Source of the DNA: Allolobophora icterica | Taxonomy: Eukaryota > Annelida > Clitellata > Crassiclitellata > Lumbricidae | Assembly (NCBI GenBank): GCA_963556255.1 | Contig: OY744612.1 | Coordinates: 16,970,874-17,034,873, forward strand | Direction of reading: 5' to 3' | DNA length: 64,000 nt | Shown: in pieces, positions 51,651-59,574 of the stretch | Layout of the letters: each line of letters opens with the position of its first letter | How positions within the stretch are numbered: position 1 is the stretch's first letter | Translations under genes and position numbers: made by a program | Notes under the pieces: model-generated | Told to the model about the DNA's origin: nothing | The model's input: the letters and a program-made list of their open reading frames with translations, nothing else | Databases searched by the model: none

Positions 51651-52074
51651 TTAATAATGATGAGAGAAACGCATCAAGTGAGTTCCCAGTCCACGCAGCG
51701 TAAAGCCACGGTCGAATAGCAACTTTATCAAGGGCTTACGAAAACAGACAACGCAAGGTTAAGGGTGTCATATCGCAGATTGCCAGGCAACTTATTCCAT
51801 GAAGATTGACAGACCACAGCGAGACTTCTATGCTGTAACGTGAACGTTTGGACAGCCGGGACCTCAAGGCCACCTTGAGCAGTAGAACAAATAAATCTGC
51901 GACACGGGATTGGTGAGATCGAGGTACACAGGACCTTGTGATTAGACGATATAAGTTAACAGAAGATTCAAAATGGATGTAGCTAGAGTTTCCGTATACG
52001 TATTTAAGTAAAGATTGTTCTTGGTTTCCTATTATTACCATATTCACTTCACCAATCAGTCGCATAGCCTATCA
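51651..52074. other. No gene recognised
   Basis: A 109-codon minus-strand frame (51736-52065) has no recognised domain and may be LINE-derived. I do not call it a gene. Confidence 0.4.
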
Positions 52075-52528
52075 ATTTGGAGTCCAGTTACAGCAGTATG
52101 CTGATGGTACTCAGCTTTTAATCGCACTGTCGCCAACGGATCAGTCCGGTAAAGTAATATTAGGAGAGTGCCTCTCTTCAGTGCATGCATGGTTCTGCTT
52201 CAATGGCCTTGCTATAAACCCAGACAAATCTGAGGCAATCATGTTTGGCTCTTCTCCTTCTCATTCTAGGCGTTGACCTTGCTGGCACTGTTGTTCCAAA
52301 CTTCCAATATCATAGACACTTGGGGTCACTTTGGACAGTAATCTGACATGCAAATCCCACAAAACAAACCTTTGCAAATCTTGTTTCTACCATATCAGGG
52401 CAATACATCACATAAGGTCTAACCTTACCAAAGATATATCACAGACCATAGCCTGTTCTCTTGTCTGCTGTCGCCTTTCTTATGCCAATTCTGTGTTTGC
52501 AGGCATGTCAGATCTTCAAGTCAACAGG
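52075..52528 (+). pseudogene. CR1/L2-type LINE reverse-transcriptase palm fragment, interrupted by the Polinton
   Basis: The frame reads QQYADGTQLLIALSP, VHAWFCFNGLAINPDKSEA and, after a stop and frameshift near 52275, LGVTLDSNLTC-like and DISQTIACSLVCCRLSYANS. The catalytic YADD box has become YADG. The similarity ends abruptly at SDLQVN (about 52528), exactly where the virus-like element begins. Confidence 0.8.
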
Positions 52529-52720
52529 AGTAGATAGGAATGTTAGTAGCTGGCGATTTTGACCAATATTAGGTTTATTTTCCCACCTACCTAAGTCCGA
52601 ACATAGTTACTGACCTTAAGCGTAGGATGAAATCTCTCCGACATGCACGAGTCTAGACACAAGGGTCAAATAAAATCGACTAAATAGCTTGGTACAAAGC
52701 AAATCCTATGTGCATATATT

Positions 52721-53422
52721 TTATTCTTGTGTGTAGAAAAGACGTCTTTGCCTAGCGAAACGATCGATGACTATAACATCGTTTACCTTTACCTGAATAG
52801 ACGGCTTAGCCCCGATGTAGATATTATCGATCCGAATATCGCAAACGACTTTACAACGCGTATTTTTGAGAGTTTCAGGATCTATCGGTTCATCGTTTAA
52901 ATCGTAAAATCCTGTAGTGATCTTAGGTGGTACATCTGGATTTCTTGATTTTTCATAGGCGGTTAAAAGTTTCGGGTATAGAGTAGGTGGTATATCGGAA
53001 AGGATTTTACCTTTCTCTTTCTTTCTGTAAAAGATATCCATTTGGTCAACATCCGAATCCATTTCGTATTTATTAAGCGCGTCTTTCACATCGGATTTTT
53101 TAAGATGTTCTTTTACTAGTTTTAAACACGATTCAAAAATTTCAATCGTCTTCGCTTCGTCTTCGGTTTCACCAACCATTCTATCGTACATGGTTAATGG
53201 TAAAGAATACGAGTCTAAGAGACCCGTTTGTGAAGATCGGTTTTCTTGAATCCCATAAGAATACAGCGGAGGAGTTTTTATAGATATTTTGTCGATTGTC
53301 CCATCGTCGTATTTGTATTTTAGAAATATGCGTTGAAATTTAGTTTCAGCGGGAGTAGACCTTTTTGTAACGTCTTCGAAAATAACATTATTAATATCAA
53401 AGTTTTTCCATGTGATTGCCAT
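52721..53422 (-). CDS. Conserved Polinton hypothetical protein (233 aa)
   Basis: First gene inside the left end, read leftward. The protein has a conserved-looking core (KYKYDDGTIDKISIKTPPLYSYGI, shortened here, then GLLDSYSLP and a late PPTLYPKLLTAYE) and ends in a basic RFARQRRLF segment. I believe it belongs to an uncharacterised family shared by Polintons and large DNA viruses (perhaps DUF5871), but I cannot confirm this without a search. No membrane segment or signal peptide is seen. The start ATG at 53420-53422 follows an AT-rich stretch with TATAATAAAG, and the frame is intact. Function is not assigned; a role in DNA or virion handling is only a guess from its position beside the integrase. 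Confidence 0.75.
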   Translation of the reverse strand: MAITWKNFDINNVIFEDVTKRSTPAETKFQRIFLKYKYDDGTIDKISIKTPPLYSYGIQENRSSQTGLLDSYSLPLTMYDRMVGETEDEAKTIEIFESCLKLVKEHLKKSDVKDALNKYEMDSDVDQMDIFYRKKEKGKILSDIPPTLYPKLLTAYEKSRNPDVPPKITTGFYDLNDEPIDPETLKNTRCKVVCDIRIDNIYIGAKPSIQVKVNDVIVIDRFARQRRLFYTQE

Positions 53423-53485
53423 AGTATCTCTTTATTATATGAATATTATTTCTTTAAGTCGAAATAACATTTTTGAATAATCGTT

Positions 53486-54448
53486 TCACAACGTCATCAA
53501 GTTATCGTTATCCACCCACGAATTGAATGAGTCCGAGTACCCGAGCCATTTAACGAACGATTTCTTTCCACGTTTCCTGATAATCTTTTCGATCCTATAT
53601 ATTTCTTGAGTCGTCTTCTGTAGCTCCTGTTCATAGAATGAGCCTTGTACCTCCTCACCATTAGAATCGGTAATCTTATAAGTTGGAGGATCCGTGTATT
53701 GAACCTGGTATACTATAAAAACTTCCTCAGTCCATCTAGGGAGATATCCTTTCGAAAAGATATTTTTCTTTTTAGTTATCCTGACTTTATCTCCGATCGA
53801 GAATCTAGGGGTAACAGGCTGTGAGACTTCTCCGCCGTATAAATTCATAAATACAGTCTTTTCATTCGCTTTCATACTAGCCTTAACGGGAGTCATTTTG
53901 ATGGAAGAATGTCTCGTATTGTTGTAATTACTGACCATTCCGTCTAAAACGTCGATATATCTTCTCGTCGAATTAGCTGTAAAGTACTTAAACATTTTAT
54001 CTTTCATCGTCCTGTTCCACCTCTCGACTACGCAAGATTTCTCTTCGTTCTCAGTAGAGTACAGCTCAAGCAAAGTCTTTACGTCTTTGTTATAAAACTC
54101 CTTTCCCTTGTCTACCCATAATTTCACAGGCTTTCGTCCGCTCCTGAGTATCTCCATGAAACCACTAGCTGTAGATTTCCCACTCTTATCGTTCAATGGC
54201 ACAATCCACCCGTACTTAGAAAAGACATCTATAACTGTTAGTAGGTATTTCACACCATCGTTTTCTTTAGCGAATGCTTGCATATCTACTAAATCAACCG
54301 CCCATATCTCATCTATCCCACTAACATACACCTTCCTCTTTCTAAAATGCCTTACTACTGGTTTATGTAGTTCATCCGCGAGCTCGTCGGTCCATTTCAG
54401 GTCGGCTTGTAATTTTAAGCTTTTTTTAAACCTAACCCGAGACTCGCT
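53486..54448 (-). CDS. Polinton integrase with C-terminal chromodomain; no ATG in its own frame
   Basis: Retroviral-type integrase that would insert the element DNA. From the GTG at 54331, the catalytic residues lie in WAVDLVDM (Asp about 12), LWVDKGKEFYN (Asp) and VVERWNRTM (Glu), with 28 residues between the last two, shorter than retroviral D35E. The C-terminal 39 residues (YRIEKIIRKRGKKSF, then WLGYSDSFNSW) are a chromodomain, which may steer insertion to marked chromatin. Conserved residues such as LKWTDEL and ADELHKPVVRHF lie upstream of 54331, so the gene extends at least to about 54410. The frame is open to 54448, with a stop at 54449-54451, but holds no ATG there. It is -1 to the phospholipase frame and overlaps its end at a slippery-type heptamer (54424-54430). 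It is therefore made by frameshifting, or uses a non-ATG start, or has been disconnected by an indel. Confidence 0.9.
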   Translation of the reverse strand, partial: SESRVRFKKSLKLQADLKWTDELADELHKPVVRHFRKRKVYVSGIDEIWAVDLVDMQAFAKENDGVKYLLTVIDVFSKYGWIVPLNDKSGKSTASGFMEILRSGRKPVKLWVDKGKEFYNKDVKTLLELYSTENEEKSCVVERWNRTMKDKMFKYFTANSTRRYIDVLDGMVSNYNNTRHSSIKMTPVKASMKANEKTVFMNLYGGEVSQPVTPRFSIGDKVRITKKKNIFSKGYLPRWTEEVFIVYQVQYTDPPTYKITDSNGEEVQGSFYEQELQKTTQEIYRIEKIIRKRGKKSFVKWLGYSDSFNSWVDNDNLMTL

Positions 54449-54930
54449 TTAGTATATAAAATAGGCTTGACTATGCTCCTCTCTATTCGTTCCCGCAAGC
54501 TAGGATTAGGAATATTATTCAAATCATTAATCATCGCTCTATCAGCGACATTCCTAGAAGCCGTATCAGTGTGCTGGTTGTAAGCTAAATCATGAATATA
54601 CGCGGCATTATCAACCCTATCAACGGGTTTAGACCACTCTTTTGGAGTTCCATCAGGATTCAACCGCAAATCTAGTCTAGTTCCTGGTCCAGTAAACTGA
54701 TGGCCTGGTAGATGCATCTCACCTGGGAATTTAGCCCAAGGCAACTTAATACCGCTAGTTACTGAATTTAGAGATCCAACTAGATCACCGCCTTGTGCCG
54801 CTTTCACGAACTGCGTCTTTATTTTTCCGCAAACATCGCACGTGCCTCTGAGCATCGACCTCCCATTCTTCGTTATAACGGTCTGTACATTTCTAGTTTT
54901 AGTATGATTTTTACACTTTACGCAATACAT
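54415..54930 (-). CDS. Zinc-ribbon and parvovirus-type phospholipase A2 protein
   Basis: From the ATG at 54930 the protein has 171 residues; a TTG 15 bases upstream is not needed. Residues 3-34 form a zinc ribbon (C3, C6, C31, C34; motif CDVCGK). Residues about 75-135 match the parvovirus-type PLA2: calcium loop GPGTRL at 81-86, catalytic HD at 113-114 in AAYIHDLAY, and Asp130 downstream. In parvoviruses this enzyme opens the endosomal membrane during entry, so a virion role is inferred. The gene is head-to-head with the ATPase gene (30 bases between starts) and its tail overlaps the integrase frame. The C-terminus ends with GLGLKK just before the stop. Confidence 0.85.
   Translation of the reverse strand: MYCVKCKNHTKTRNVQTVITKNGRSMLRGTCDVCGKIKTQFVKAAQGGDLVGSLNSVTSGIKLPWAKFPGEMHLPGHQFTGPGTRLDLRLNPDGTPKEWSKPVDRVDNAAYIHDLAYNQHTDTASRNVADRAMINDLNNIPNPSLRERIERSIVKPILYTKASLGLGLKKA
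54424..54430 (-). promoter_or_regulatory. Candidate -1 ribosomal frameshift heptamer (T TTA AAA)
   Basis: In the phospholipase reading frame the codons are TTA AAA preceded by T, the canonical X XXY YYZ form, two codons before the stop at 54415-54417. A -1 slip would enter the integrase frame exactly. A run of seven A is also a common indel site, so decay is the alternative. I found no convincing downstream pseudoknot by eye. Confidence 0.4.
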
Positions 54931-54960
54931 CCTTTTTAAATACAACTAGATATATTTAAA
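54931..54960. promoter_or_regulatory. Divergent promoter region between the phospholipase and ATPase genes
   Basis: Only 30 bases separate the two start codons. The sequence is AT-rich, with TATATTTAAA directly before the ATPase ATG and TTGTATTTAAAAAGG before the opposite ATG. Confidence 0.6.
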
Positions 54961-55737
54961 ATGGAAGTCGTAAATCTTTCGTGGAACGGTGCGCTATCTA
55001 AGAGATTCAATAATCCTCTTTTACCGAGAAGCATAAGGGGATTAATCGTAGGAAAGTCTGGGTGTGGTAAGACTACATTACTGTTGAACTTACTTATAAA
55101 ACCTGGGTGGTTAGATTACAACAATCTACAAATATTCGGTCGGTCTCTCTTTCAACCAGAGTATAAAATCCTGAAAAAAGCATTTGAAGAAAAGCTACCT
55201 AAAGAATTCATAGTCGGATTATTCGATTGTCAAGACGCGATCATAGGACAAAATCTTTCACCAGCAGTTGTAGTTGAGGAAATGGCTAAACACCTGAATG
55301 AGAAATCCGATATATCTTCCAAGTTCTTTGAATCGGCCGAAGACGTACCAGACCCGCGAGAATTGGATCCGGAGAAGAAGCACCTAATGATATTTGATGA
55401 TTTGCAGCTAGAAAAGCAGAATAAATGCGAGGCCTACTACATCCGAGGAAGGCACAGCAATGTTGACAGCATATACCTCGCCCAAAACTATTTTAAATTG
55501 CCGCGACAGACGATTAGAGAGAATGCAAACTTTATCTGTTTGTTTCCGCAAGACCAGAAAAATATTGATCATATATACGGAGATCATGCGAGTACGGACA
55601 TGTCTAAGGACGAGTTTAAGAAACTATGTCAAAGAGCCTGGAAGCAACGTCATGGTTTTGTAGTAATAGACCAGACTAGTGATAAAAACAACGGCAAGTA
55701 TAGATGCGGCTTCGATGAATTCTACATTCCGCTATAA
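54961..55737 (+). CDS. FtsK/HerA-type DNA-packaging ATPase (A32-like, 258 aa)
   Basis: Motor that pumps viral DNA into a preformed capsid. Walker A is GKSGCGKTT at residues 31-39 and Walker B is LMIFDD at 142-147, followed by a sensor-like IYLAQNYFKLP. Length and motifs fit the packaging ATPases of Polintons, virophages and adintoviruses. The frame is unbroken, with start at 54961 set by the TTTAAAATG signal. It opens the rightward virion gene block. Confidence 0.92.
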   Translation: MEVVNLSWNGALSKRFNNPLLPRSIRGLIVGKSGCGKTTLLLNLLIKPGWLDYNNLQIFGRSLFQPEYKILKKAFEEKLPKEFIVGLFDCQDAIIGQNLSPAVVVEEMAKHLNEKSDISSKFFESAEDVPDPRELDPEKKHLMIFDDLQLEKQNKCEAYYIRGRHSNVDSIYLAQNYFKLPRQTIRENANFICLFPQDQKNIDHIYGDHASTDMSKDEFKKLCQRAWKQRHGFVVIDQTSDKNNGKYRCGFDEFYIPL

Positions 55738-55760
55738 ATAAATCTTTCGTTAAGTTAAAA

Positions 55761-56552
55761 ATGGAATCGAATCTACAAAAGATTGCGGACAATACCGAAA
55801 GGATCGCGCGTAACACGGAACCAAAGACATCGTTTTACATATTATTAAGCGAGAAGACGTCGAGAATAAGAACGCGGTTCAATCCGCTGATACAGTTCGA
55901 TAGAGATAAAAGGTACGAGATGGCTTTAGTCAACTTAGAATCATATTTTTCCTTTCCGAATATCGGAGCGAATAACAACAGCTTTTCGTATTCACCGAAT
56001 GGTGGGAGTACGTGGGTTACTATACGCATCCCCGAAGGCTGTTATGAAATTACCGATATTAACGAATACGTGCAGAGAACCATGAAAGAAACGGAGCATT
56101 ACGATATGGTTAACGACGCGTACAATATTAAGATAGATGCAAACAGTAATACGTTGAAAACTGTTTTACATATAGCTGAAAATTACCTGGTTGATTTTGG
56201 GGAGTTGAATTCTATCGGGAAAGTCCTCGGTTTTAATAGCCAGCTTTATTCAGCGGGGTACCAAGAATCGGAGAATATAGTAGACATAATGAGTGTTACT
56301 AGTCTGAGGGTTACGAGCGATATCGTTGGAGCGTCTTATAGTAACGGAACTACGGATAATATCATTTATTCCTTCTTCCCGAATGTAGGGCCCGGTTATA
56401 AGATTATCGAAACGCCTAGAAATTTGATATATCTTCCAATCACCCTATCCACTATTTCGTCAATGGAGACGACTCTCGTCGATCAGAATGGTAAACTAAT
56501 TAATCTGCGAGGTGAGGAATTATCGATACGGTTTCATATTAGAGAAGCTTAA
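55761..56552 (+). CDS. Penton-like minor capsid protein (263 aa)
   Basis: Starts at an ATG preceded by AAGTTAAAA. After a short N-terminal arm the chain is beta-rich: FYILLSEKTSRI, YEMALVNLESYFSFPNI, WVTIRIPEGCYEITDINEYV, ending in LRGEELSIRFHIRE. This pattern is typical of the single-jelly-roll vertex protein of Polintons and relatives. The assignment rests on this pattern and the position right after the ATPase. The frame is intact. Confidence 0.75.
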   Translation: MESNLQKIADNTERIARNTEPKTSFYILLSEKTSRIRTRFNPLIQFDRDKRYEMALVNLESYFSFPNIGANNNSFSYSPNGGSTWVTIRIPEGCYEITDINEYVQRTMKETEHYDMVNDAYNIKIDANSNTLKTVLHIAENYLVDFGELNSIGKVLGFNSQLYSAGYQESENIVDIMSVTSLRVTSDIVGASYSNGTTDNIIYSFFPNVGPGYKIIETPRNLIYLPITLSTISSMETTLVDQNGKLINLRGEELSIRFHIREA

Positions 56553-56574
56553 AGTTTTTCTAGTTATATATAAA

Positions 56575-57171
56575 ATGAGTCGATACGTGAACGTCAAAGT
56601 CAATGTTTCAGAAGGACAAAAAGATAAATTTAAAAGATCGCTACAAGCGGGAACCGGCGTAAGCATCAAACTAAGCCACAGCGATTTAGAAGGAGAGCAC
56701 GTGTTAGCTCTTACCCAAGCACAGATCAATAAACTAGCCAAAGCGTATCAGGATGGGAAAGGTGTGACTCTAAACATAAGTAAAACCCAATTAATATATA
56801 ACGCTAAAGTCGAAGGAGGGTTTATAGGCGCTATATTACCGTTTCTAGCAACTGCGGGTAAATTCCTACTAGGTAGCGTATTACCGAGCTTAGCAACGGG
56901 CGCATTAACTGGAATAGGCGCAGCGGCTGGTTCTAAAGTCATCGACAAAGTAACGGGTGGGGCTATATATCTCAATAGTAGAGGTAAAAACTATAAGATA
57001 GAGGAACAAGGGCAGGGCTTATATGTGAAGCCATATCAAGGATCTGGATTAAACGGTATGGGAGAAGGTCTGTATCTGAAGAGAGGTAATGCGTTCGTAA
57101 ATGGGGAAGGACTTATATTTGGACCGGATTCACCGTTTAAGAACATTCCGCTTCTCGGATTGTTGCTTTAA
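56575..57171 (+). CDS. Putative virion protein with Gly/Ala-rich hydrophobic segment (198 aa)
   Basis: I use the ATG at 56575, which follows TATATATAAA, and not the upstream frame. The N-terminal third is charged (KVNVSEGQKDKFKRSL). Residues about 83-125 are hydrophobic and small-residue rich (GAILPFLATAGKFLLGSV, LATGALTGIGAAAG), suitable for membrane interaction. VEGGF and VTGGA flank this segment and resemble adenain-type GG cleavage sites, with Val where Met/Ile/Leu is usual. A structural or membrane-active virion protein is inferred; no enzyme motif is visible. Confidence 0.65.
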   Translation: MSRYVNVKVNVSEGQKDKFKRSLQAGTGVSIKLSHSDLEGEHVLALTQAQINKLAKAYQDGKGVTLNISKTQLIYNAKVEGGFIGAILPFLATAGKFLLGSVLPSLATGALTGIGAAAGSKVIDKVTGGAIYLNSRGKNYKIEEQGQGLYVKPYQGSGLNGMGEGLYLKRGNAFVNGEGLIFGPDSPFKNIPLLGLLL

Positions 57172-57190
57172 AAAATATATCGTATATAAA

Positions 57191-57607
57191 ATGTCTCTAT
57201 TTCCGATTCATAAAATGGGGTGGACGAAACCTAAATATGTCCCAGAAAAAAGGACTCAACCGAGATCCGTCAGGTGGCAGGCGTGCGAAGGTATGTGGGA
57301 TGTGAAATATAGACCGCAAAGACAAATGGGTGGTCTACGATGGGAGTTTTTCGCTCAAGAAGAGATAACTATTCAGCCGCAAGAAAATGTAGTTTTACCG
57401 TTAGGCTTGGGCGTCCGAATGACGAAAGGCTCGTGTAAAGTCTCACTCCATCCAGAATTTATAGAAGCGGGTTGTCGCCTGCTAAGCGATACCGTTACTG
57501 GGTTCGCGGAAGACATTTTACTAGATATTAAGAATTTTAACGACCTCGGAACGGTCGTCGTAAACGAAGGAGACTCGTTATGTTATGTGAATTACGAACG
57601 AAATTGA
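57191..57607 (+). CDS. dUTPase-fold-like small protein (138 aa)
   Basis: Starts at an ATG after CGTATATAAA. Residues about 55-135 follow the beta-strand rhythm of trimeric dUTPases: ITIQPQENVVLPLGLGVRM, then VSLHPEFIEAGCRL, then TVVVNEGDSLCYVNY. The dUTPase motif III (Gly-Val-Ile-Asp with Tyr) is not recognisable, so catalysis is doubtful and a structural use of the fold is possible. The N-terminal 45 residues are basic and aromatic. Identity rests on pattern only. Confidence 0.6.
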   Translation: MSLFPIHKMGWTKPKYVPEKRTQPRSVRWQACEGMWDVKYRPQRQMGGLRWEFFAQEEITIQPQENVVLPLGLGVRMTKGSCKVSLHPEFIEAGCRLLSDTVTGFAEDILLDIKNFNDLGTVVVNEGDSLCYVNYERN

Positions 57608-57639
57608 ATTCCATTTTAAAAAGTCTTCGGTATTATAAA

Positions 57640-58157
57640 ATGGAATCGAACAAAGCAGACTCCTATCGTCTTCAGAAAATATCTGAAATTCAAGAGGAAA
57701 TCCTACGAGAACGAGAAAAGAGAGACGTAATCTGTAAAAATACCAAAAGAGCGTTAAAGTAGTCGAAGCGCTGGGAGGGTTGTTAACCCTTACATCTTCG
57801 GGGCTCGGCGTACTAGGCGTAACTTTTCTAAGTACCATCGTTGCCGCACCCGCCGCTACCATCGTGGTATCTTTATCCGCCGGAGCTGGAGCACTATCTC
57901 TGGTATCTACCCAAGTCCGCCGAATATTATCGCTCCGGCAAGAAAAACACGCAAAGATCAGGACTATAGCCGAAGGGAAACTCAATTCGATTAGTGACCT
58001 CGTTTCGAAATCCCTGGATGATAATAACATCTCGGACTCGGAATATTCCGTTATTCTAAGCGAGTTCGAGAACTTTAATCAGATGAAGGAAGAGGTTAGA
58101 AGTAAAACCACTATCAACGTAGATGAAGCGACGAAACGTTTTGGTAAAACGGATTGA
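57640..58157 (+). pseudogene. Conserved Polinton membrane/virion protein, broken by a frameshift
   Basis: The first part (57640-57762, ATG after GTATTATAAA) encodes a charged helical start (SYRLQKISEIQEEIL) and stops at TAG 57760-57762. Conserved sequence resumes in the -1 frame just before the stop and continues to 58157: a hydrophobic stretch (VTFLSTIVAAPAATIVVSLS) and then a helical C-terminal half with IAEGKLNSISDLVSKSL. The break lies between about 57748 and 57762. No slippery heptamer in the right phase is present, so a one-base indel is the simplest reading. Intact, it would be a protein of about 170 residues with a hairpin-like membrane segment. Confidence 0.7.
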
Positions 58158-58173
58158 ATACGAAACGAACGTT

Positions 58174-58240
58174 TATTTACGTTTTACGTTTTACGTTTTA
58201 CGTTTTACGTTTTACGTTTTACGTTTTACGTTTTACGTTT
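58174..58240. repeat. Heptanucleotide array (TTTTACG)n between virion genes
   Basis: About nine copies of ACGTTTT in the intergenic gap before the gene at 58264. It is the only simple repeat in a Polinton gap here. Confidence 0.95.
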
Positions 58241-58263
58241 AAATATTATGTTTCAAACTTAAA

Positions 58264-59146
58264 ATGTCATTCCTAAAAATTGAGGACCCAGCCAAACGTG
58301 ACTTTATAGTTGAGAAGTTTCTCAAGCTGAAGCAAAACATTAGACAAGATTCGTTATCCGAGAAATTAGGAGACGTATCTCTTCAGCGGGAATTAACGAA
58401 AGCGTACAAACCGATAATCGACTCGCAGTCTGGAATATCTAAAGAGTTAGGTACGATAAAAGAGAACTCTAAGTTAACGGCTGAAGCGCTTCGTGCTTTG
58501 CCAGCATCGATAACATCGTCGTTGAAAGCGATTCAATTCCCGCAGTATCCGTCGATAAAAGCGTTCGAGGACGATCCCGTTTCAGATATTAAAACTTTAG
58601 AATTAGGTGATATCGCTACAAAATATTTAAAAGAATACGCCTCGGACAAGAAGGAGACGGATACGACCTTTGGAATACGCTCAAAAGATGGAGGGTTTTT
58701 CATCGGGAACAGCCCAATCTCGATCGAAGGAGATGATGTAACGGTGGGTAATAAACACCTACAAGGGGACTCCGGGGCTGTGGGAATTAATGACGAGGAA
58801 GAAACCAGACAAGACGATATACAGTCAAAACGATCTGGATGAGTATAAGGAAATTCTTGAATCGACGGGTGCTATGTATACGCTGAAAAATCCTAACAAG
58901 CCTAGAGCGTCTAGAGGTTCAAAGTATAATGAAATCATTAAGCCGATACGGGCTCCAACAGGTGAGGGGGTTGTTGTTCTCCCACAAGACCCTAATGCGC
59001 TAGTGGAAATGTTGGCACTACGAATGGCTAGCTTTAGAGCGGGAAACACGGGATTGAGAAACGAGATAGTCGGGATCGGTGACGAGTTGCGTCGACAAAA
59101 TGCGATAGATGAGGTATACTATAAAAATTTAATGATGCAATTATAA
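58264..59146 (+). pseudogene. Conserved Polinton virion-type protein, broken by a frameshift near 58780
   Basis: The first frame (58264-58842; ATG after AACTTAAA) starts FLKIEDPAKRDFIVEKFL, a signature I recognise from a very widespread Polinton protein of unknown function, and includes KYLKEYASDKKETDTTFGI. From about 58780 conserved sequence is in the +1 frame (YSQNDLDEYKEIL, then VVLPQDPNALVEMLALRM and GNTGLRNEI) to the stop at 59144-59146. A single-base change in the interval 58770-58795 explains this. The stop TAA is joined to the next gene's start as TATAAAATG. Confidence 0.75.
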
Positions 59147-59150
59147 AATG
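59137..59150 (+). promoter_or_regulatory. TTATAAAATG start signal fused to the preceding stop codon
   Basis: The stop TAA (59144-59146) and the next ATG (59148-59150) share TTATAAAATG with one base between them. The same arrangement occurs on the other strand at 63100-63110. Confidence 0.6.
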
Positions 59151-59549
59151 ATTATCGTAACGAAGAGAAGATTTACTAAAAGATACGTCGTAGGAGGCGC
59201 AGGGATATATGACACGATATCAGGATTTATCAAAAGAATGTTAACCTCAAACGTTGCAAGACAGGTAGCAGCAACCGCGGTAAGTGCGGGAAAAGAGGCT
59301 GCAACGGAGATTGGCAAAAAGGCTATAGATGCTGGAAAGACCCTCGCTATTCATGCGGGAAAGCGAATGGTTGATAAAGCAGTCACAAAAATTTTGGAAC
59401 CCACGACGCTTAGTCAAAAGAGTGAGGAAATGTTACAGAATTTAATAATTCCTCACCCTTCGATGAATATAAATAATTTACTGTCCGGTACTGGCGGCGC
59501 TATATCGATCCGAGATTTGGCGCGCGGATCTGGAATGAAGTGGGCTTAA
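59148..59549 (+). CDS. Small basic/amphipathic virion-type protein (133 aa)
   Basis: The N-terminus is basic (TKRRFTKRY) and followed by VVGGAGIYD, which resembles an adenain-type GG cleavage site. Residues about 40-90 are Ala/Gly/Lys-rich helices (AATAVSAGKEAATEIGKK). This arrangement recalls cleaved adenovirus core or membrane-lytic precursors, but this is inference. The gene lies directly before the major capsid gene, and its frame is intact. Confidence 0.65.
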   Translation: MIIVTKRRFTKRYVVGGAGIYDTISGFIKRMLTSNVARQVAATAVSAGKEAATEIGKKAIDAGKTLAIHAGKRMVDKAVTKILEPTTLSQKSEEMLQNLIIPHPSMNINNLLSGTGGAISIRDLARGSGMKWA

Positions 59550-59574
59550 AAAAAATATCTTACCGTATTAAAAC

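Noticed and set aside
51736..52065. 109-codon minus-strand frame
   Set aside because: No recognised domain; possible LINE shadow only.
56512..56574. Upstream extension of the virion gene at 56575
   Set aside because: It overlaps the end of the penton-like gene; the ATG with the TATAAAATG signal at 56575 is the better start.
57101..57190. Upstream extension of the dUTPase-like gene
   Set aside because: It overlaps the previous gene; the ATG at 57191 follows the start signal.
57640..58157. Programmed frameshift as the cause of the split virion gene
   Set aside because: No X XXY YYZ heptamer in the needed phase was seen before the stop, so an indel is more likely.
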